Source: Staphylococcus americanisciuri (GTDB lineage: Bacteria; Bacillota; Bacilli; Staphylococcales; Staphylococcaceae). Taken from it: a stretch of DNA of 45,612 nt. The stretch is taken from assembly GCF_024814435.1 (NCBI RefSeq), contig NZ_JANUXY010000011.1, positions 1 to 45,612 on the forward strand. The letters run 5' to 3'. Each line of letters starts with the position of its first letter. Positions within the stretch are counted from its first letter, which is position 1. The notes below the pieces were generated by a model. That model saw only the letters and a program-made list of their open reading frames with translations. It was not told the DNA's origin and did no database searches. The translations under genes were made by a program, and so were the position numbers. Below are positions 17,421 to 26,798 of the stretch, piece after piece.

Positions 17421-17440
17421 AAATACAATGTACTGTATTT
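17421..17440. promoter_or_regulatory. Palindrome in the rluA-type / airS divergent promoter region
   Basis: AAATACA and TGTATTT are perfect inverted arms around six bases. It lies between the divergent starts, 11 bases upstream of the airS -35 region and near the presumed -35 of the minus-strand gene. A regulator site, possibly AirR, is a guess. Confidence 0.4.
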
Positions 17441-17451
17441 AGTCCAGATAT

Positions 17452-17480
17452 TTTTCACAATAAATAAGAACATGTATAAT
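17452..17480 (+). promoter_or_regulatory. Probable airSR promoter
   Basis: Weak -35 TTTTCA (17452-17457), 17-base spacer, perfect TATAAT (17475-17480), 29 bases before the ATG. The weak -35 suggests activator dependence. Confidence 0.6.
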
Positions 17481-17509
17481 ACAAGTGATAATGATAAGGA
17501 GATGAGTTC

Positions 17510-18634
17510 ATGGAGAGACCAACACGTTTAGCCTTATTGAAAGAAATTGCTGAGTTTTTGAATGAAGAAACAGAAATTCAGTCGATGATGAATGGTGCAC
17601 TGGATTATTTAATTGAAGGCAGCGATTTCACGACAGGTTGGATTTTCTTCATTGATGAGACAGGCGCACATACTTTGGAGGCACATCGCAGTTTGCCAAA
17701 AGGTCTGATGAATAATCATTGTAAATATATGACTGAAGGGACATGTTGGTGTGTCCAATCCTATCATAATAAAAAGTTGACGAAAGCTTCTAATATTATC
17801 AGTTGTTCACGAATTAACTTGGCGAGTCGTGAATATGAAACGGAAACTGAAAATATTACGCACCATGCGACGGTTCCATTGAAATCAGGAAGTGAACAAT
17901 TTGGTTTGTTAAATGTTGCTACGCCGTATACGCAACATTATAGTGATGAGGATCTTGAGTTATTGGAGTCTGTTGCATTCCAAATCGGCTCGGCAATCAA
18001 ACGAATCGATTTGACTAATCAAGAAAAAGAAGCGGCAAGAATCAATGAGCGTAATCGCTTAGCTCGTGATTTGCATGATTCAGTGAACCAGATGCTATTC
18101 TCATTAAAATTAACGGCACATGCTGCGGGACAAATGGCACAAGATGATATTTCTAAGCGTGCATTTTCACAGATAGAAGTGACAAGCCAAAACGCTGTGA
18201 ACGAAATGCGTGCATTGATATGGCAACTCAAACCAGTCGGCTTAGAGAAAGGACTGGTTCATGCTCTAAAACAATATGCTGCATTAATCGATATTCAAGT
18301 ACATGTGTCGATTTCAGGCTTGATTGACTTGGAAAATAAGATTGAGACAAATGTGTATCGTATTATTCAAGAAGCCATGAATAATACAAAAAAACATGCG
18401 GGCACTCATGAGGTCTTCGTATCCTTTTCTCAAGATGCTGAGAAGTTTGAAATGACTATTCGAGATAACGGGATTGGTTTTGATATGCAAGCAATAGACG
18501 CGCGTGACAGTCATGGATTGTTAAACATCAAACAACGTGTACATTTGTTGAATGGCAAGTTAACCATACAATCAGTTGATGGGACGTCCTTGCATATTGA
18601 GGTGCCGTACAGACGTAGTAATAGGGGGGATTAG
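17510..18634 (+). CDS. airS: Oxygen/redox-sensing histidine kinase AirS
   Basis: 374 residues, no membrane segment, so cytoplasmic. Residues about 5-165 are a GAF-type sensor with four cysteines (71, 79, 81, 99), matching the Fe-S ligands reported for S. aureus AirS (YhcS). HisKA_3 follows, with phospho-acceptor His189 in RDLHDSVNQM. The ATPase domain has the N box EAMNNTKKHAG, G1 DNGIGFD and G2 HGLLNIKQR. ATG 17510 follows AAGGAGA. airR starts two bases after its stop, so sensor and regulator are co-translated. Confidence 0.93.
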   Translation: MERPTRLALLKEIAEFLNEETEIQSMMNGALDYLIEGSDFTTGWIFFIDETGAHTLEAHRSLPKGLMNNHCKYMTEGTCWCVQSYHNKKLTKASNIISCSRINLASREYETETENITHHATVPLKSGSEQFGLLNVATPYTQHYSDEDLELLESVAFQIGSAIKRIDLTNQEKEAARINERNRLARDLHDSVNQMLFSLKLTAHAAGQMAQDDISKRAFSQIEVTSQNAVNEMRALIWQLKPVGLEKGLVHALKQYAALIDIQVHVSISGLIDLENKIETNVYRIIQEAMNNTKKHAGTHEVFVSFSQDAEKFEMTIRDNGIGFDMQAIDARDSHGLLNIKQRVHLLNGKLTIQSVDGTSLHIEVPYRRSNRGD

Positions 18635-18636
18635 AA

Positions 18637-19263
18637 ATGGCGAAAGTTGCGCTTGTGGATGATCATTATATTGTTAGACAAGGCTTAGAGTTTTTACTGT
18701 CAACGTGTGAGTTAATAGAAGTAGTAGGGAGTTTCAGCTCAGGACGTGTATTGTTAGATGCATTGGCTCAGGAAATATGTCAGCCAGACTTAGTGCTCGT
18801 TGATTTGGTTATGCCTGAAATGAATGGGATTACGCTAATACAGCATTTAAAACGTCAGTATCCAACAATCAAGGTCTTAGTGTTAACAAGTTATGTTGAT
18901 GAAGAACATGTAATTTCAGCTATGCATGAAGGCGCTGATGGCTATGAGATGAAAGATGTTGAACCGGAGCGTCTTATTGAATCGATTCAAAAGGTCCTTA
19001 ACGGTGAGACGGTTGTCCATAAAGAAGCGCAACAAGTTATGGAAATTGTAAATAATAAGCCACATATTCAAAACAAATTATCGAAACGTGAAGCAGAAGT
19101 GCTTAAAGAAATGGCAAAAGGTAAGACGAATAAAGAAATCGCGGATACGTTATTTGTATCTGAAAAAACGATAAAAACACATGTCAGTCACATTTTGGCG
19201 AAGTTGGAAGTAACAGATCGTACACAAGCAGCGTTATATGCGCTGGCTAATCACTTGATATAA
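18637..19263 (+). CDS. airR: Response regulator AirR (NarL/FixJ type)
   Basis: 208 residues. Receiver domain with acidic pocket Asp8/Asp9, phospho-acceptor Asp56 (LVDLVMPEMNG), Thr in VLTSY and Lys in YEMKD. The LuxR-type helix-turn-helix spans about 142-205 (LSKREAEVLKEMAKGKTNKEIA, then VSEKTIKTHVSHIL). It is the partner of AirS; in S. aureus AirR controls anaerobic respiration, cell-wall and other genes in response to redox state. The operon ends at the hairpin 19271-19313. Confidence 0.94.
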   Translation: MAKVALVDDHYIVRQGLEFLLSTCELIEVVGSFSSGRVLLDALAQEICQPDLVLVDLVMPEMNGITLIQHLKRQYPTIKVLVLTSYVDEEHVISAMHEGADGYEMKDVEPERLIESIQKVLNGETVVHKEAQQVMEIVNNKPHIQNKLSKREAEVLKEMAKGKTNKEIADTLFVSEKTIKTHVSHILAKLEVTDRTQAALYALANHLI

Positions 19264-19270
19264 TACGAAA

Positions 19271-19313
19271 CAATCCCTGATGACATAGGACTAAAAAATG
19301 TCATCAGGGATTG
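19271..19313. terminator. Terminator between airR and the convergent symporter gene
   Basis: Perfect 16-bp stem, CAATCCCTGATGACAT with its complement, around an 11-base A-rich loop. Confidence 0.9.
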
Positions 19314-19334
19314 TTGTTCAATTGATATTGAGTT

Positions 19335-20621
19335 TTATTCAGCGTGCATATGGCCTTTAAGTTTGCGACCTTCACGTTCTGATAGGATTAAGGCACAAGC
19401 TGCATCACCTGTAATGTTAACAGCTGTACGCGACATATCAAGTAGTCGGTCAATACCAAGAATGATACCAATTGCAGCTGGATTCAAATCAACAGCTGTT
19501 AAGACCATTGCTAACATGATAAGACCTACACCTGGAACACCGGCAGTCCCAACTGATGCGATAACAGCGACTAATACAACAGTGATGAGTTGAACAATTG
19601 TTAAATCAGCACCCATTAACTGTGCGATAAAGATTGTTGCAACACCTTGCATGATGGCAGTACCATCCATGTTAATTGTTGCACCTAGTGGCTGAACGAA
19701 TGAGGCGATTTCAGGTTTAACACCCATTTTTTTCGTACATTCCATTGAAACGGGTAAAGCCGCATTGGAACTTGATCCACCAAATCCTACAGTAATCGCT
19801 GGGAAAAATCCTTTAAAAAATTCCATTGGACTGCGTTTGGCTAAGAACTTCACAGCGCCTCCGTATACAACAAAGAAGTGTATAAAAAGTGCTGCGAGAA
19901 CGACGATGAAATATAAACCTAATTGTCGAATGGCACCAAATCCAGCACCAGTAAATGCGTGTGCAACAAGCCCAAAAGTTCCGATAGGTGCAAATTTATT
20001 CATAATCATTGATATGATATACATCAGAACTTCATTGAATTGATCGAAAAATTTATGTACAACCTTTGCTTTTTCACCAACCATCATAATACCGACACCA
20101 ATGAATATCGCGAATGTAATAATTTGAAGCATGTTTCCTTCAGTCATTGCTTGAACAGCATTTTTAGGGAAGAAATCAATCACCGTTTGATCAAAAGTTT
20201 GGTTCATAGGTGAATCTTCAGCTTCTTTTTGTTCTGTCAATTTTTTTTGATAAGATGTTACTTCATCGCTTTTTAATAAATCTGAATGCCCAGCCCCTGG
20301 TTTTACGATTAATGCTAAACACGTTGCCAATATGATAGCTAAAGCGGTTGTTGATAGGAAAAAGACCATCGTTTTCAGTCCAATACCGCCCAGTAGTTTA
20401 GGATCACCTACACCAATGACACCTAGTACAATCGATACAAAAACAACTGGTACAACAAGCATAAATATTAAGTTTAAAAAGATTTGACCGATAACGTTAA
20501 AGATATATTGGTCTGCGAAGGTAACAAATTTTGCGCCTTCATAAAAATTAAAGATGGAACCAATTGTGATCCCCAATATAAGTGCGACGATTATTTTAAC
20601 TGTTAGCCCTTTGAATTTCAT
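19335..20621 (-). CDS. Dicarboxylate/amino acid:cation symporter (DAACS family)
   Basis: 428 residues from the ATG at 20621, which follows GAAGGGGA; in-frame upstream starts lack such a site. About eight helices plus two re-entrant hairpins. Family motifs are clear: the serine-rich loop GGSSSNAALP and the helix motif NMDGTAIMQG. It couples Na+ or H+ entry to uptake of glutamate, aspartate or C4-dicarboxylates. The variant SSSNAALP (instead of the more common SSSxxTLP) and absence of substrate clues leave the exact ligand open. It is a single-gene unit, convergent with airSR. Confidence 0.9.
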   Translation of the reverse strand: MKFKGLTVKIIVALILGITIGSIFNFYEGAKFVTFADQYIFNVIGQIFLNLIFMLVVPVVFVSIVLGVIGVGDPKLLGGIGLKTMVFFLSTTALAIILATCLALIVKPGAGHSDLLKSDEVTSYQKKLTEQKEAEDSPMNQTFDQTVIDFFPKNAVQAMTEGNMLQIITFAIFIGVGIMMVGEKAKVVHKFFDQFNEVLMYIISMIMNKFAPIGTFGLVAHAFTGAGFGAIRQLGLYFIVVLAALFIHFFVVYGGAVKFLAKRSPMEFFKGFFPAITVGFGGSSSNAALPVSMECTKKMGVKPEIASFVQPLGATINMDGTAIMQGVATIFIAQLMGADLTIVQLITVVLVAVIASVGTAGVPGVGLIMLAMVLTAVDLNPAAIGIILGIDRLLDMSRTAVNITGDAACALILSEREGRKLKGHMHAE

Positions 20622-20890
20622 ATTTTCATCCCCTTCATAAATAACACAATTCCGTTTAGTAACAAATATCAATGTTTGCCCCATAACTTTGATATTTTTT
20701 ATAAAACATGTGTTCTCATTCTTTATGGATGATCTCGTTTGTAGAAATCAGCCTTAAAGCAATTATAATCTGAATATTGGTAATCTTGTAATGTAATTTT
20801 TAATCGCTTTTTTACTTTTTCATAAAATAATAGTAAAATGGTATAACTTATTTACATTCATTTCATCACTTATATTTGAGGTGACAATTC

Positions 20891-21760
20891 ATGCAATTGG
20901 ATAATAAAATAATACAAGCTAAAAAAGGGGCATGGCTTAGTATTATTACATATACATTATTAACAATTTTAAAGGTGTTGTATGGTTGGTTAGCTGATAG
21001 TCGTGGTTTGATGGCAGATGGTATTAATAACGCCACTGATGTTATCAGTTCGATAGCCATTTTAATCGCATTACATATTTCTATGAAGCCGGTTGATAAG
21101 AATCATCCATATGGTCATTACAGATCAGAATTTATTGCAGCACTTATCGCATCTTTTATTATGTTTGCAGTGAGTATCCAAGTGATTGTGACAGGCGTGC
21201 AGCATTTCTATAAAGGGAACTTTCATCAACCGAGTCAATCAGCTATTGTTGTCGGTTTAGTGTCAAGTTTTATAATGTTTATTGTTTTTCTCTATAATCG
21301 CAACTTAGCACGTAAAGTGAAAAGTAGTGCATTAAAAGCTGCAAGTTATGATAATCTTTCCGATGCGCTTGTTTCTTTAGGGACTGTTATAGGTATTATG
21401 GGTGTTTATCTAGGTGTACCTATGCTGGACACACTGTCAGCCATTGTGATTGGTCTCTTAATTATGAAAACAAGTATTGACATTTTTAAAGAAACAGCTA
21501 TTACATTAACAGACGGCTATGATGAAGAAGAGCTTTCTTACATTTATGAATGCATTGCTTCAATCAGTGATATTCATGAAATTAGAGATATTAAAGCACG
21601 CAGTCACGGTATGATTTCATTTATTGATGTGACAATTGCAGTTAACCCAAACCTTACAGTTATTGAAAGCCATAAAATCTCAGATCAAGTAGAAACTAAA
21701 TTGAAAGAGAGTCTGGGAGAAGTTGAAACGATTGTGCATATAGAACCATTTGAATTCTAA
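20891..21760 (+). CDS. Cation diffusion facilitator (CDF) metal exporter
   Basis: 289 residues. Six helices, of which the metal-site helices carry LMADGINNATD (helix 2) and SYDNLSDALVS (helix 5), plus the HPYGHYRSEF loop. Residues about 205-287 form the cytoplasmic ferredoxin-like domain. The aspartate-aspartate pattern and short length suit the YdfM/MneS-like Mn or Fe/Zn branch, but metal choice cannot be fixed from sequence. GAGGTGA precedes ATG 20891. It is a single gene ended by the hairpin at 21783-21837. Confidence 0.9.
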   Translation: MQLDNKIIQAKKGAWLSIITYTLLTILKVLYGWLADSRGLMADGINNATDVISSIAILIALHISMKPVDKNHPYGHYRSEFIAALIASFIMFAVSIQVIVTGVQHFYKGNFHQPSQSAIVVGLVSSFIMFIVFLYNRNLARKVKSSALKAASYDNLSDALVSLGTVIGIMGVYLGVPMLDTLSAIVIGLLIMKTSIDIFKETAITLTDGYDEEELSYIYECIASISDIHEIRDIKARSHGMISFIDVTIAVNPNLTVIESHKISDQVETKLKESLGEVETIVHIEPFEF

Positions 21761-21782
21761 TAATAATGATTAGCTACATATG

Positions 21783-21837
21783 AAAACTGTATTTCTTAAG
21801 ACTGAATGATTATGTCATAAGAAATACAGTTTTTTTG
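21783..21837 (+). terminator. Terminator after the CDF gene
   Basis: Perfect 14-bp stem AACTGTATTTCTTA with its complement, 19-base loop, then a run of T. Confidence 0.92.
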
Positions 21838-22154
21838 ATGAGGATGATGGACATAATAATACGTTTTACATTTTAATTATTTTAAATGAAAATCATTGTT
21901 TTTATCTAATAATTATGTTGTTGAAAAAGGATTGTAATATTATTAATTCTGCTATCGGTTATTGCTATTTACCAATAAAAGAACTGATAGTATAATATAA
22001 AAATAAGCTTTTTTGAATACTTTTAAATAACTATCTCTATATATTATAATTAATATTTAGTAATAATTCTCCCTTATTAGATTAATCATTAAAGAGATTT
22101 TGATAGTACAACATATCACTAGCCAATACAGATTTAGATATTAGGAGTGACAAT
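21838..22154. other. AT-rich intergenic stretch with promoter of the glycopolymer locus
   Basis: No gene. A promoter TTTACC (21968-21973), 17-base spacer, TATAAT (21991-21996) gives a leader of about 150 bases. CTATCGGTT (about 21952) and AACTGATAG (ending 21990) form an imperfect inverted pair spanning the -35 and spacer. Confidence 0.55.
21968..21996 (+). promoter_or_regulatory. Promoter of the glycosyltransferase pair
   Basis: TTTACC, 17-base spacer, perfect TATAAT. An inverted pair covers the region, so regulation is possible. Confidence 0.55.
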
Positions 22155-23483
22155 ATGTTTTCAGTTATAGTCTCGACATACAATGGAAGTAAAGAAATAT
22201 TAAATACACTAGAGAATATTAAGCGGGGTCTTGAAGGATTTCGTTTTGAAATAATTGTTGTTGATGATGGAAGTATAGATGATACAGCTATTTTACTTGA
22301 GCCATATAAAAAGGATAAACGGTTTAAGATATTAAAACAAAGTAATCAGGGAATAAGTGCTGCTAGAAATCAAGGTATTGAAGCTATGAGCCAATATGCA
22401 CAGTATGTTGTATTTATAGATGATTCTGATAAGGTAGCAAAGAATTTCTTTTTGAAGATTGATAACTATTTTAATACATACGCAGATATTGATATAGTTG
22501 CAACGCCGCTTATACGTACTAAAAATGGAATATTTCAGCAGCACAGCTTGAACTATAGATTTCATGCGGGTAAACAAATAGTTGACATACATAATGATTA
22601 TCAGTATATACAGTTTCATATTGGCGGAATGGCATTTAGAAAACGACTTTTCGATAATCAACAGTATAGATTTGATGAGAATTTAACATTTTGGGAGGAT
22701 GCTAAATTCATTAACAATATTTTAATAGATATTGAAAAATATGGTCTGATAAGTGATACGGCATATTTTTATAATAGTGAAAACCCTAATTCATTGAGTA
22801 AATCAGCTTGGTTTTTAGAAGAGCGCTACATACCACTGATTGAAAATAATTATATGTTTTTAATCAGAAAATCAAATGAAAAATTTAATCACACCATTCC
22901 ATATGTTCAATTTCTTATTGCAACTCATTATAGTGAATATTTAAAAGAACACAATCAAGAAAGAATTATCGAAAATCCATATTTCAATGTCGACAGATTT
23001 GAATTAGCTTCTCAACGTTTATTTAGCAATATCAGTAGTGAGATAATTTACAATTTAAGGACCCATCATGTTTATATTAATTATATGTTAAATCTTAAAG
23101 GCAAATCAGTTGAAAGAAGCAGATTAGTGCACAATTTTAAAATACATATCCACACATTTAACATCTTGACAAGAAATATTAAATTTTCATTTTCTGATCC
23201 AACCGCTACGATACCAATTGATTCAAAAGTATATTTAAATTGTTTTGGTAATCATTTAAAACTTGCTACTTTAGTGAAAACTAGAAGGCTTAATATTCTA
23301 GGTAAACCTACAAATGATTTTAGCAAAAACATTTATAAAATAAAATTGCCATTGATTTATTTGTTTATCAGAAGTAAAATGACAATTGTTAAAAATGAAA
23401 TTGAATATGAAATTTATAACCCGTCTATTTTAAGTAGGGTAGTTAAAAATGTGCAAAAATTAATAAAGCACCGGAGGAAGTAA
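22155..23483 (+). CDS. GT2-family glycosyltransferase
   Basis: 442 residues, soluble. Residues about 1-210 are a GT-A fold: FSVIVSTYNGS, VVDDGSIDD, the ARNQGIE segment and the metal motif FIDDSDK, then WEDAKF as likely catalytic-base region. Residues about 250-440 are AT-rich in coding, basic at the end (KLIKHRRK) and unrecognised; in wall teichoic acid transferases such tails mediate oligomerisation, which is only an analogy here. It transfers a sugar from a nucleotide donor. The TTG of the next gene begins one base after its stop, so the two proteins surely act together. Confidence 0.88.
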   Translation: MFSVIVSTYNGSKEILNTLENIKRGLEGFRFEIIVVDDGSIDDTAILLEPYKKDKRFKILKQSNQGISAARNQGIEAMSQYAQYVVFIDDSDKVAKNFFLKIDNYFNTYADIDIVATPLIRTKNGIFQQHSLNYRFHAGKQIVDIHNDYQYIQFHIGGMAFRKRLFDNQQYRFDENLTFWEDAKFINNILIDIEKYGLISDTAYFYNSENPNSLSKSAWFLEERYIPLIENNYMFLIRKSNEKFNHTIPYVQFLIATHYSEYLKEHNQERIIENPYFNVDRFELASQRLFSNISSEIIYNLRTHHVYINYMLNLKGKSVERSRLVHNFKIHIHTFNILTRNIKFSFSDPTATIPIDSKVYLNCFGNHLKLATLVKTRRLNILGKPTNDFSKNIYKIKLPLIYLFIRSKMTIVKNEIEYEIYNPSILSRVVKNVQKLIKHRRK

Positions 23484-23484
23484 A

Positions 23485-25755
23485 TTGGAGAAAGAGATAA
23501 AAGTTACAGTTGTAATTCCTGTATTTAACGCCGAAGAATACATTATTGAAACATTAGAGTCTGTAGAAAATCAAACATTCAAAGACGATTTTGAGGTTCT
23601 ATTGATTAATGATGGTTCAGAGGATCAATCTGTTCAATTAATTAACAATTTTATTGCTAAAAGTACCCAAAAACATATTCACTATAGTGTGTTAGATGAT
23701 GGTGAAAATAAGGGACAGGGTGCTAGACGAAATATGGGAATCGATATGGCTAGAGGAGAAGCCATCTTATTTTTAGATTCTGATGATTTTATTGAAAAGC
23801 AAACTTTGGAAATTGCATATAAAAGGTTAAGTGGTACAAAAGAAAACGACTTTGTCATATTTGAATGGGCATACTACTATCCTGAAACTGGACAAGTAAA
23901 GTATGTTAATAAAGAACGATATAATCTCAAACTTGCATTATATCGTAATACCGTAGAAATGTTACTCTCATGTGCGTCTTATTTTACTGTGAATAAACTT
24001 TATAAAAAAGAATTCTTACAGAAGCATCATATTCGTTATGGTGAAGGCTATATTTATGAAGATCTGGAATTTTATGTTGCATGCGCATTAAAGGCGTATC
24101 GAGTTCCGGTTATATCTAATATCTTGTATAAAGTTAGAGTGCACGGTCAGTCTACAACTAAGACAGATTATTTGGGAACTAAACATAGAGACTCATTCTT
24201 GAGGGCTGTTGAAAATGCATCTGCTAAAATGTTGGATGGATATCGTGATCCGTATACGCCATATCAAGTCAACAAATACTTTATATATCGTGCCTTGATG
24301 TATGCTGATAGACGTTTGCCGAACAATAATAAAATGAGAAATGCATTTATTAGAGATATAATGAAGATTATTAATGCATACAACCCGAATATCAAGGTTC
24401 CGCATGGTGTTATACCAATATATCAGTACGCTTTTTCTAAAGGTGTCATAAAGAATTTAGAAGTTACAAAAATGAAAAAATTATTCAGATTGCATAGAAA
24501 AAATAAAATCAATTTTTATCAAACGAGAGAAATTGAAAAAGCTAACAGAAGAAAGAAATTGAAGAATAGAATTAATAACAATTACTATTTAAAACCATTG
24601 ATTTATAACGCAAGGCGTAAAGTTCATGCAAGAAGAAATGACAAAAAAGCAAAAGAAATTCAAAATTATCTTGATTTGACTATCAACCCTCGTAATATTA
24701 TTATGCTAGGGTTCGATTATGAATACCGTGGAAATTCCAAGTATTTATTTGATTATTTAATGAGTCATTATAGCCCGGAAAACTTAAAGTTTGTAACTTT
24801 TGATATAAGAGTGCCAGAGGAATATCGAATCGCACCAAGAAGTAAGCAGTTTTTCGATTATTTTTATACAGCTAAAGTAGTGATTGCTGAGTCATGGATT
24901 CCAGCAGCTTTTAGAAAAAAAGAAGGTCAAACATGGATTCAATTGTGGCATGGGACACCATTTAAGAAAATGTTATTTGATTCTAATGAGTCGACTATGC
25001 TGAGCTTAAACATGGGACATAAGGTAAAAATGAAGAATGATATTTCACGTTGGGATTATCTCATTGCGGATTCAGAGATTGCCAAACAAAAGTTTCAAAC
25101 TTCATTTGATGTGGCAGAAAGTAACCTTGTGACGACAGGGTATCCGAGAAATCAGTGGTTAAAAGAGAATCAAAAAAATAAGTTGTTAATTGAACAACTT
25201 AAAATAAAGAATAATATTCCATTAAACAAAAAAGTTATTCTTTATGCGCCAACGTGGAGAGACTATAATTACAAAAAACCTGAAAGTAAAAAAGATAAGC
25301 AATATATCATGCAGTTTAAAAAGCTTTTAAGCCATTTAGGAGATGAGTATTGCATTATTAATAAAGCACACTCAATGGACACACAACCTTCTTGGAATAC
25401 TGGGATTTCACAGGTATATACGGTTAATGACAGAGTTGAGACACAAGAGTTAATCGCTATATCTGATTTGATTGTAACAGACTACTCATCTATTTATTTT
25501 GATGCAATCCATATTAATAAGCCATTTTATTTCTTGTTAAAGGATCTGTCAAAATTTAATATAACTAGAGGATTATATCCTGATATGTATAAAGATATTC
25601 AAAAATTAACTGCTAATGATGAAATAGCTTTGGCTAAAAAGATAAAAGCAAATACATTTGAAAGCTTCAAAGTACCTGAAAAATATCGGATAGAACAAAT
25701 TGAAAAAGCTAATGAACGTATTGCGCATCTAATAGAAAAAAATTCAAATGAATAA
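23485..25755 (+). CDS. Bifunctional GT2 glycosyltransferase / CDP-glycerol glycerophosphotransferase (TagF-like)
   Basis: 756 residues. N-terminal GT-A domain (about 1-300) with VVIPVFNAEEYI, INDGSEDQS, FLDSDDF and YEDLEFY. A very basic linker (about 335-395, many Arg/Lys) probably touches the membrane. A TagF/TarF-type domain (about 400-750) carries WHGTPFKKM, YAPTWRDY, NKAHSMD and VTDYSSIYFDA. One chain could thus add a sugar and a glycerol phosphate alternately to a surface polymer. TTG is the start because GGAGGA lies eight bases before it. No CDP-glycerol synthesis gene is adjacent. Teichoic-acid-like role inferred. Confidence 0.88.
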   Translation: MEKEIKVTVVIPVFNAEEYIIETLESVENQTFKDDFEVLLINDGSEDQSVQLINNFIAKSTQKHIHYSVLDDGENKGQGARRNMGIDMARGEAILFLDSDDFIEKQTLEIAYKRLSGTKENDFVIFEWAYYYPETGQVKYVNKERYNLKLALYRNTVEMLLSCASYFTVNKLYKKEFLQKHHIRYGEGYIYEDLEFYVACALKAYRVPVISNILYKVRVHGQSTTKTDYLGTKHRDSFLRAVENASAKMLDGYRDPYTPYQVNKYFIYRALMYADRRLPNNNKMRNAFIRDIMKIINAYNPNIKVPHGVIPIYQYAFSKGVIKNLEVTKMKKLFRLHRKNKINFYQTREIEKANRRKKLKNRINNNYYLKPLIYNARRKVHARRNDKKAKEIQNYLDLTINPRNIIMLGFDYEYRGNSKYLFDYLMSHYSPENLKFVTFDIRVPEEYRIAPRSKQFFDYFYTAKVVIAESWIPAAFRKKEGQTWIQLWHGTPFKKMLFDSNESTMLSLNMGHKVKMKNDISRWDYLIADSEIAKQKFQTSFDVAESNLVTTGYPRNQWLKENQKNKLLIEQLKIKNNIPLNKKVILYAPTWRDYNYKKPESKKDKQYIMQFKKLLSHLGDEYCIINKAHSMDTQPSWNTGISQVYTVNDRVETQELIAISDLIVTDYSSIYFDAIHINKPFYFLLKDLSKFNITRGLYPDMYKDIQKLTANDEIALAKKIKANTFESFKVPEKYRIEQIEKANERIAHLIEKNSNE

Positions 25756-25762
25756 TAAGAAG

Positions 25763-25808
25763 AATTAAGTAGTGCGATATTTATGCGCTACTTAATTTTC
25801 CTTTTTTT
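25763..25808 (+). terminator. Terminator of the glycopolymer locus
   Basis: AATTAAGTAG (25763-25772) pairs with CTACTTAATT (25788-25797), then TTCCTTTTTTT. Confidence 0.85.
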
Positions 25809-26284
25809 AATGTTTAACAATTATGACTGTAAATATGATGATCGAGTGAGAACGTGTAAATACTATTAACATATAAAAGTATGTTTTGTGTAGGAAGGTT
25901 TAATTCACAAAATTTGAAGGCAGAATTTTTAATACTTGATACTTGTTTTGGCACAAAGCCTTGATATTTCCTTTTTACTTAGTTCTAATTTTCAGCATTT
26001 ATTATATTTTCATAGCACATTCATGGCTAATATGCTAGAATAATATCGGTGTATTAAATCATAAAAAAAGTAAAGAAACAACAAGAGAGACTAAGGCAAG
26101 AAATAAATGGCATATTAGATTTTTTCGACTATTTCGCCTTTTAAAGTTTTGAAAAAATAATGCTAATGCCTCTTTTCATTTGCATCTTTATGTATTAATA
26201 TGTAATTTGTGTTTCAAGAAATGTGTAGATTTTCAATTTCTTGTGTGCGGATAAAATTTTATTTAGGAAAGGTCGTAATAATAA
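25809..26284. other. Long AT-rich gene-free stretch
   Basis: No convincing gene, RNA or repeat. A short frame around 26060-26150 (with KKSKETTRE) has no start codon and follows a stop. It separates the glycopolymer genes from the conserved XRE-yheB-yha block and may be the scar of an insertion. Confidence 0.5.
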
Positions 26285-26749
26285 ATGGATAGACAAAGTT
26301 TTACAGATTTAATTCAAGCAAAATTTAAGATGGTTCGTATTGAAGCGGGATATACACAAGATACTATGGCCCAAACAATTGGACTTTCAAAAAAGACTTT
26401 GGTACAAATTGAAAAAGAACGTGTATTACCCAACTGGACAACATGTGTATCAATCTGTGCATTGTTTAGAGATTCTGAAGTTTTGAATAGCACATTTGGT
26501 TGTGATCCATTGGAAATTGTACAAACAGTTTCACGAAATCAAGCGGCATATCCAAAATATTCAACAGTAAGTGATATTTATTGGGAAACTTTGGCTTCAA
26601 AAGGGAACTTTATTTTACAAGCTAATAAGGTAAGCGAGCTTTATCGTGTGCTAGATGGTAATAAGCAACCTTTATTCGGTTCACCAAAACTAAGAGAAGC
26701 AGAGACATTCTTCCAACGCTATGCGAAAGAAGACCTTGTTCGTGCATAA
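26285..26749 (+). CDS. XRE-family helix-turn-helix regulator
   Basis: 154 residues. Residues about 13-70 are an XRE DNA-binding domain (MVRIEAGYTQDTMAQTIGLSKKTL, then IEKERVLPNW). The rest (about 71-154) is a mixed helical tail without a known domain. AGGAAAGG precedes the ATG. In S. aureus an equivalent gene follows airR and precedes the yheB-like gene; here a symporter, a CDF gene and the glycopolymer pair lie between. Targets unknown. A hairpin ends it as a single-gene unit. Confidence 0.88.
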   Translation: MDRQSFTDLIQAKFKMVRIEAGYTQDTMAQTIGLSKKTLVQIEKERVLPNWTTCVSICALFRDSEVLNSTFGCDPLEIVQTVSRNQAAYPKYSTVSDIYWETLASKGNFILQANKVSELYRVLDGNKQPLFGSPKLREAETFFQRYAKEDLVRA

Positions 26750-26768
26750 TACAATAAAAATGGGAAGT

Positions 26769-26798
26769 GCTGTGACATGATGTGTTGCAGCCTTTTTA
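26769..26798 (+). terminator. Terminator after the XRE gene
   Basis: GCTGTGACA (26769-26777) pairs with TGTTGCAGC (26783-26791, two G-U), five-base loop, then CTTTTT. Confidence 0.8.

Noticed and set aside
26040..26155. Short frame with KKSKETTRE-like basic peptide in the gap before the XRE gene
   Set aside because: It begins after a stop with no ATG, GTG or TTG and no ribosome site; likely chance.
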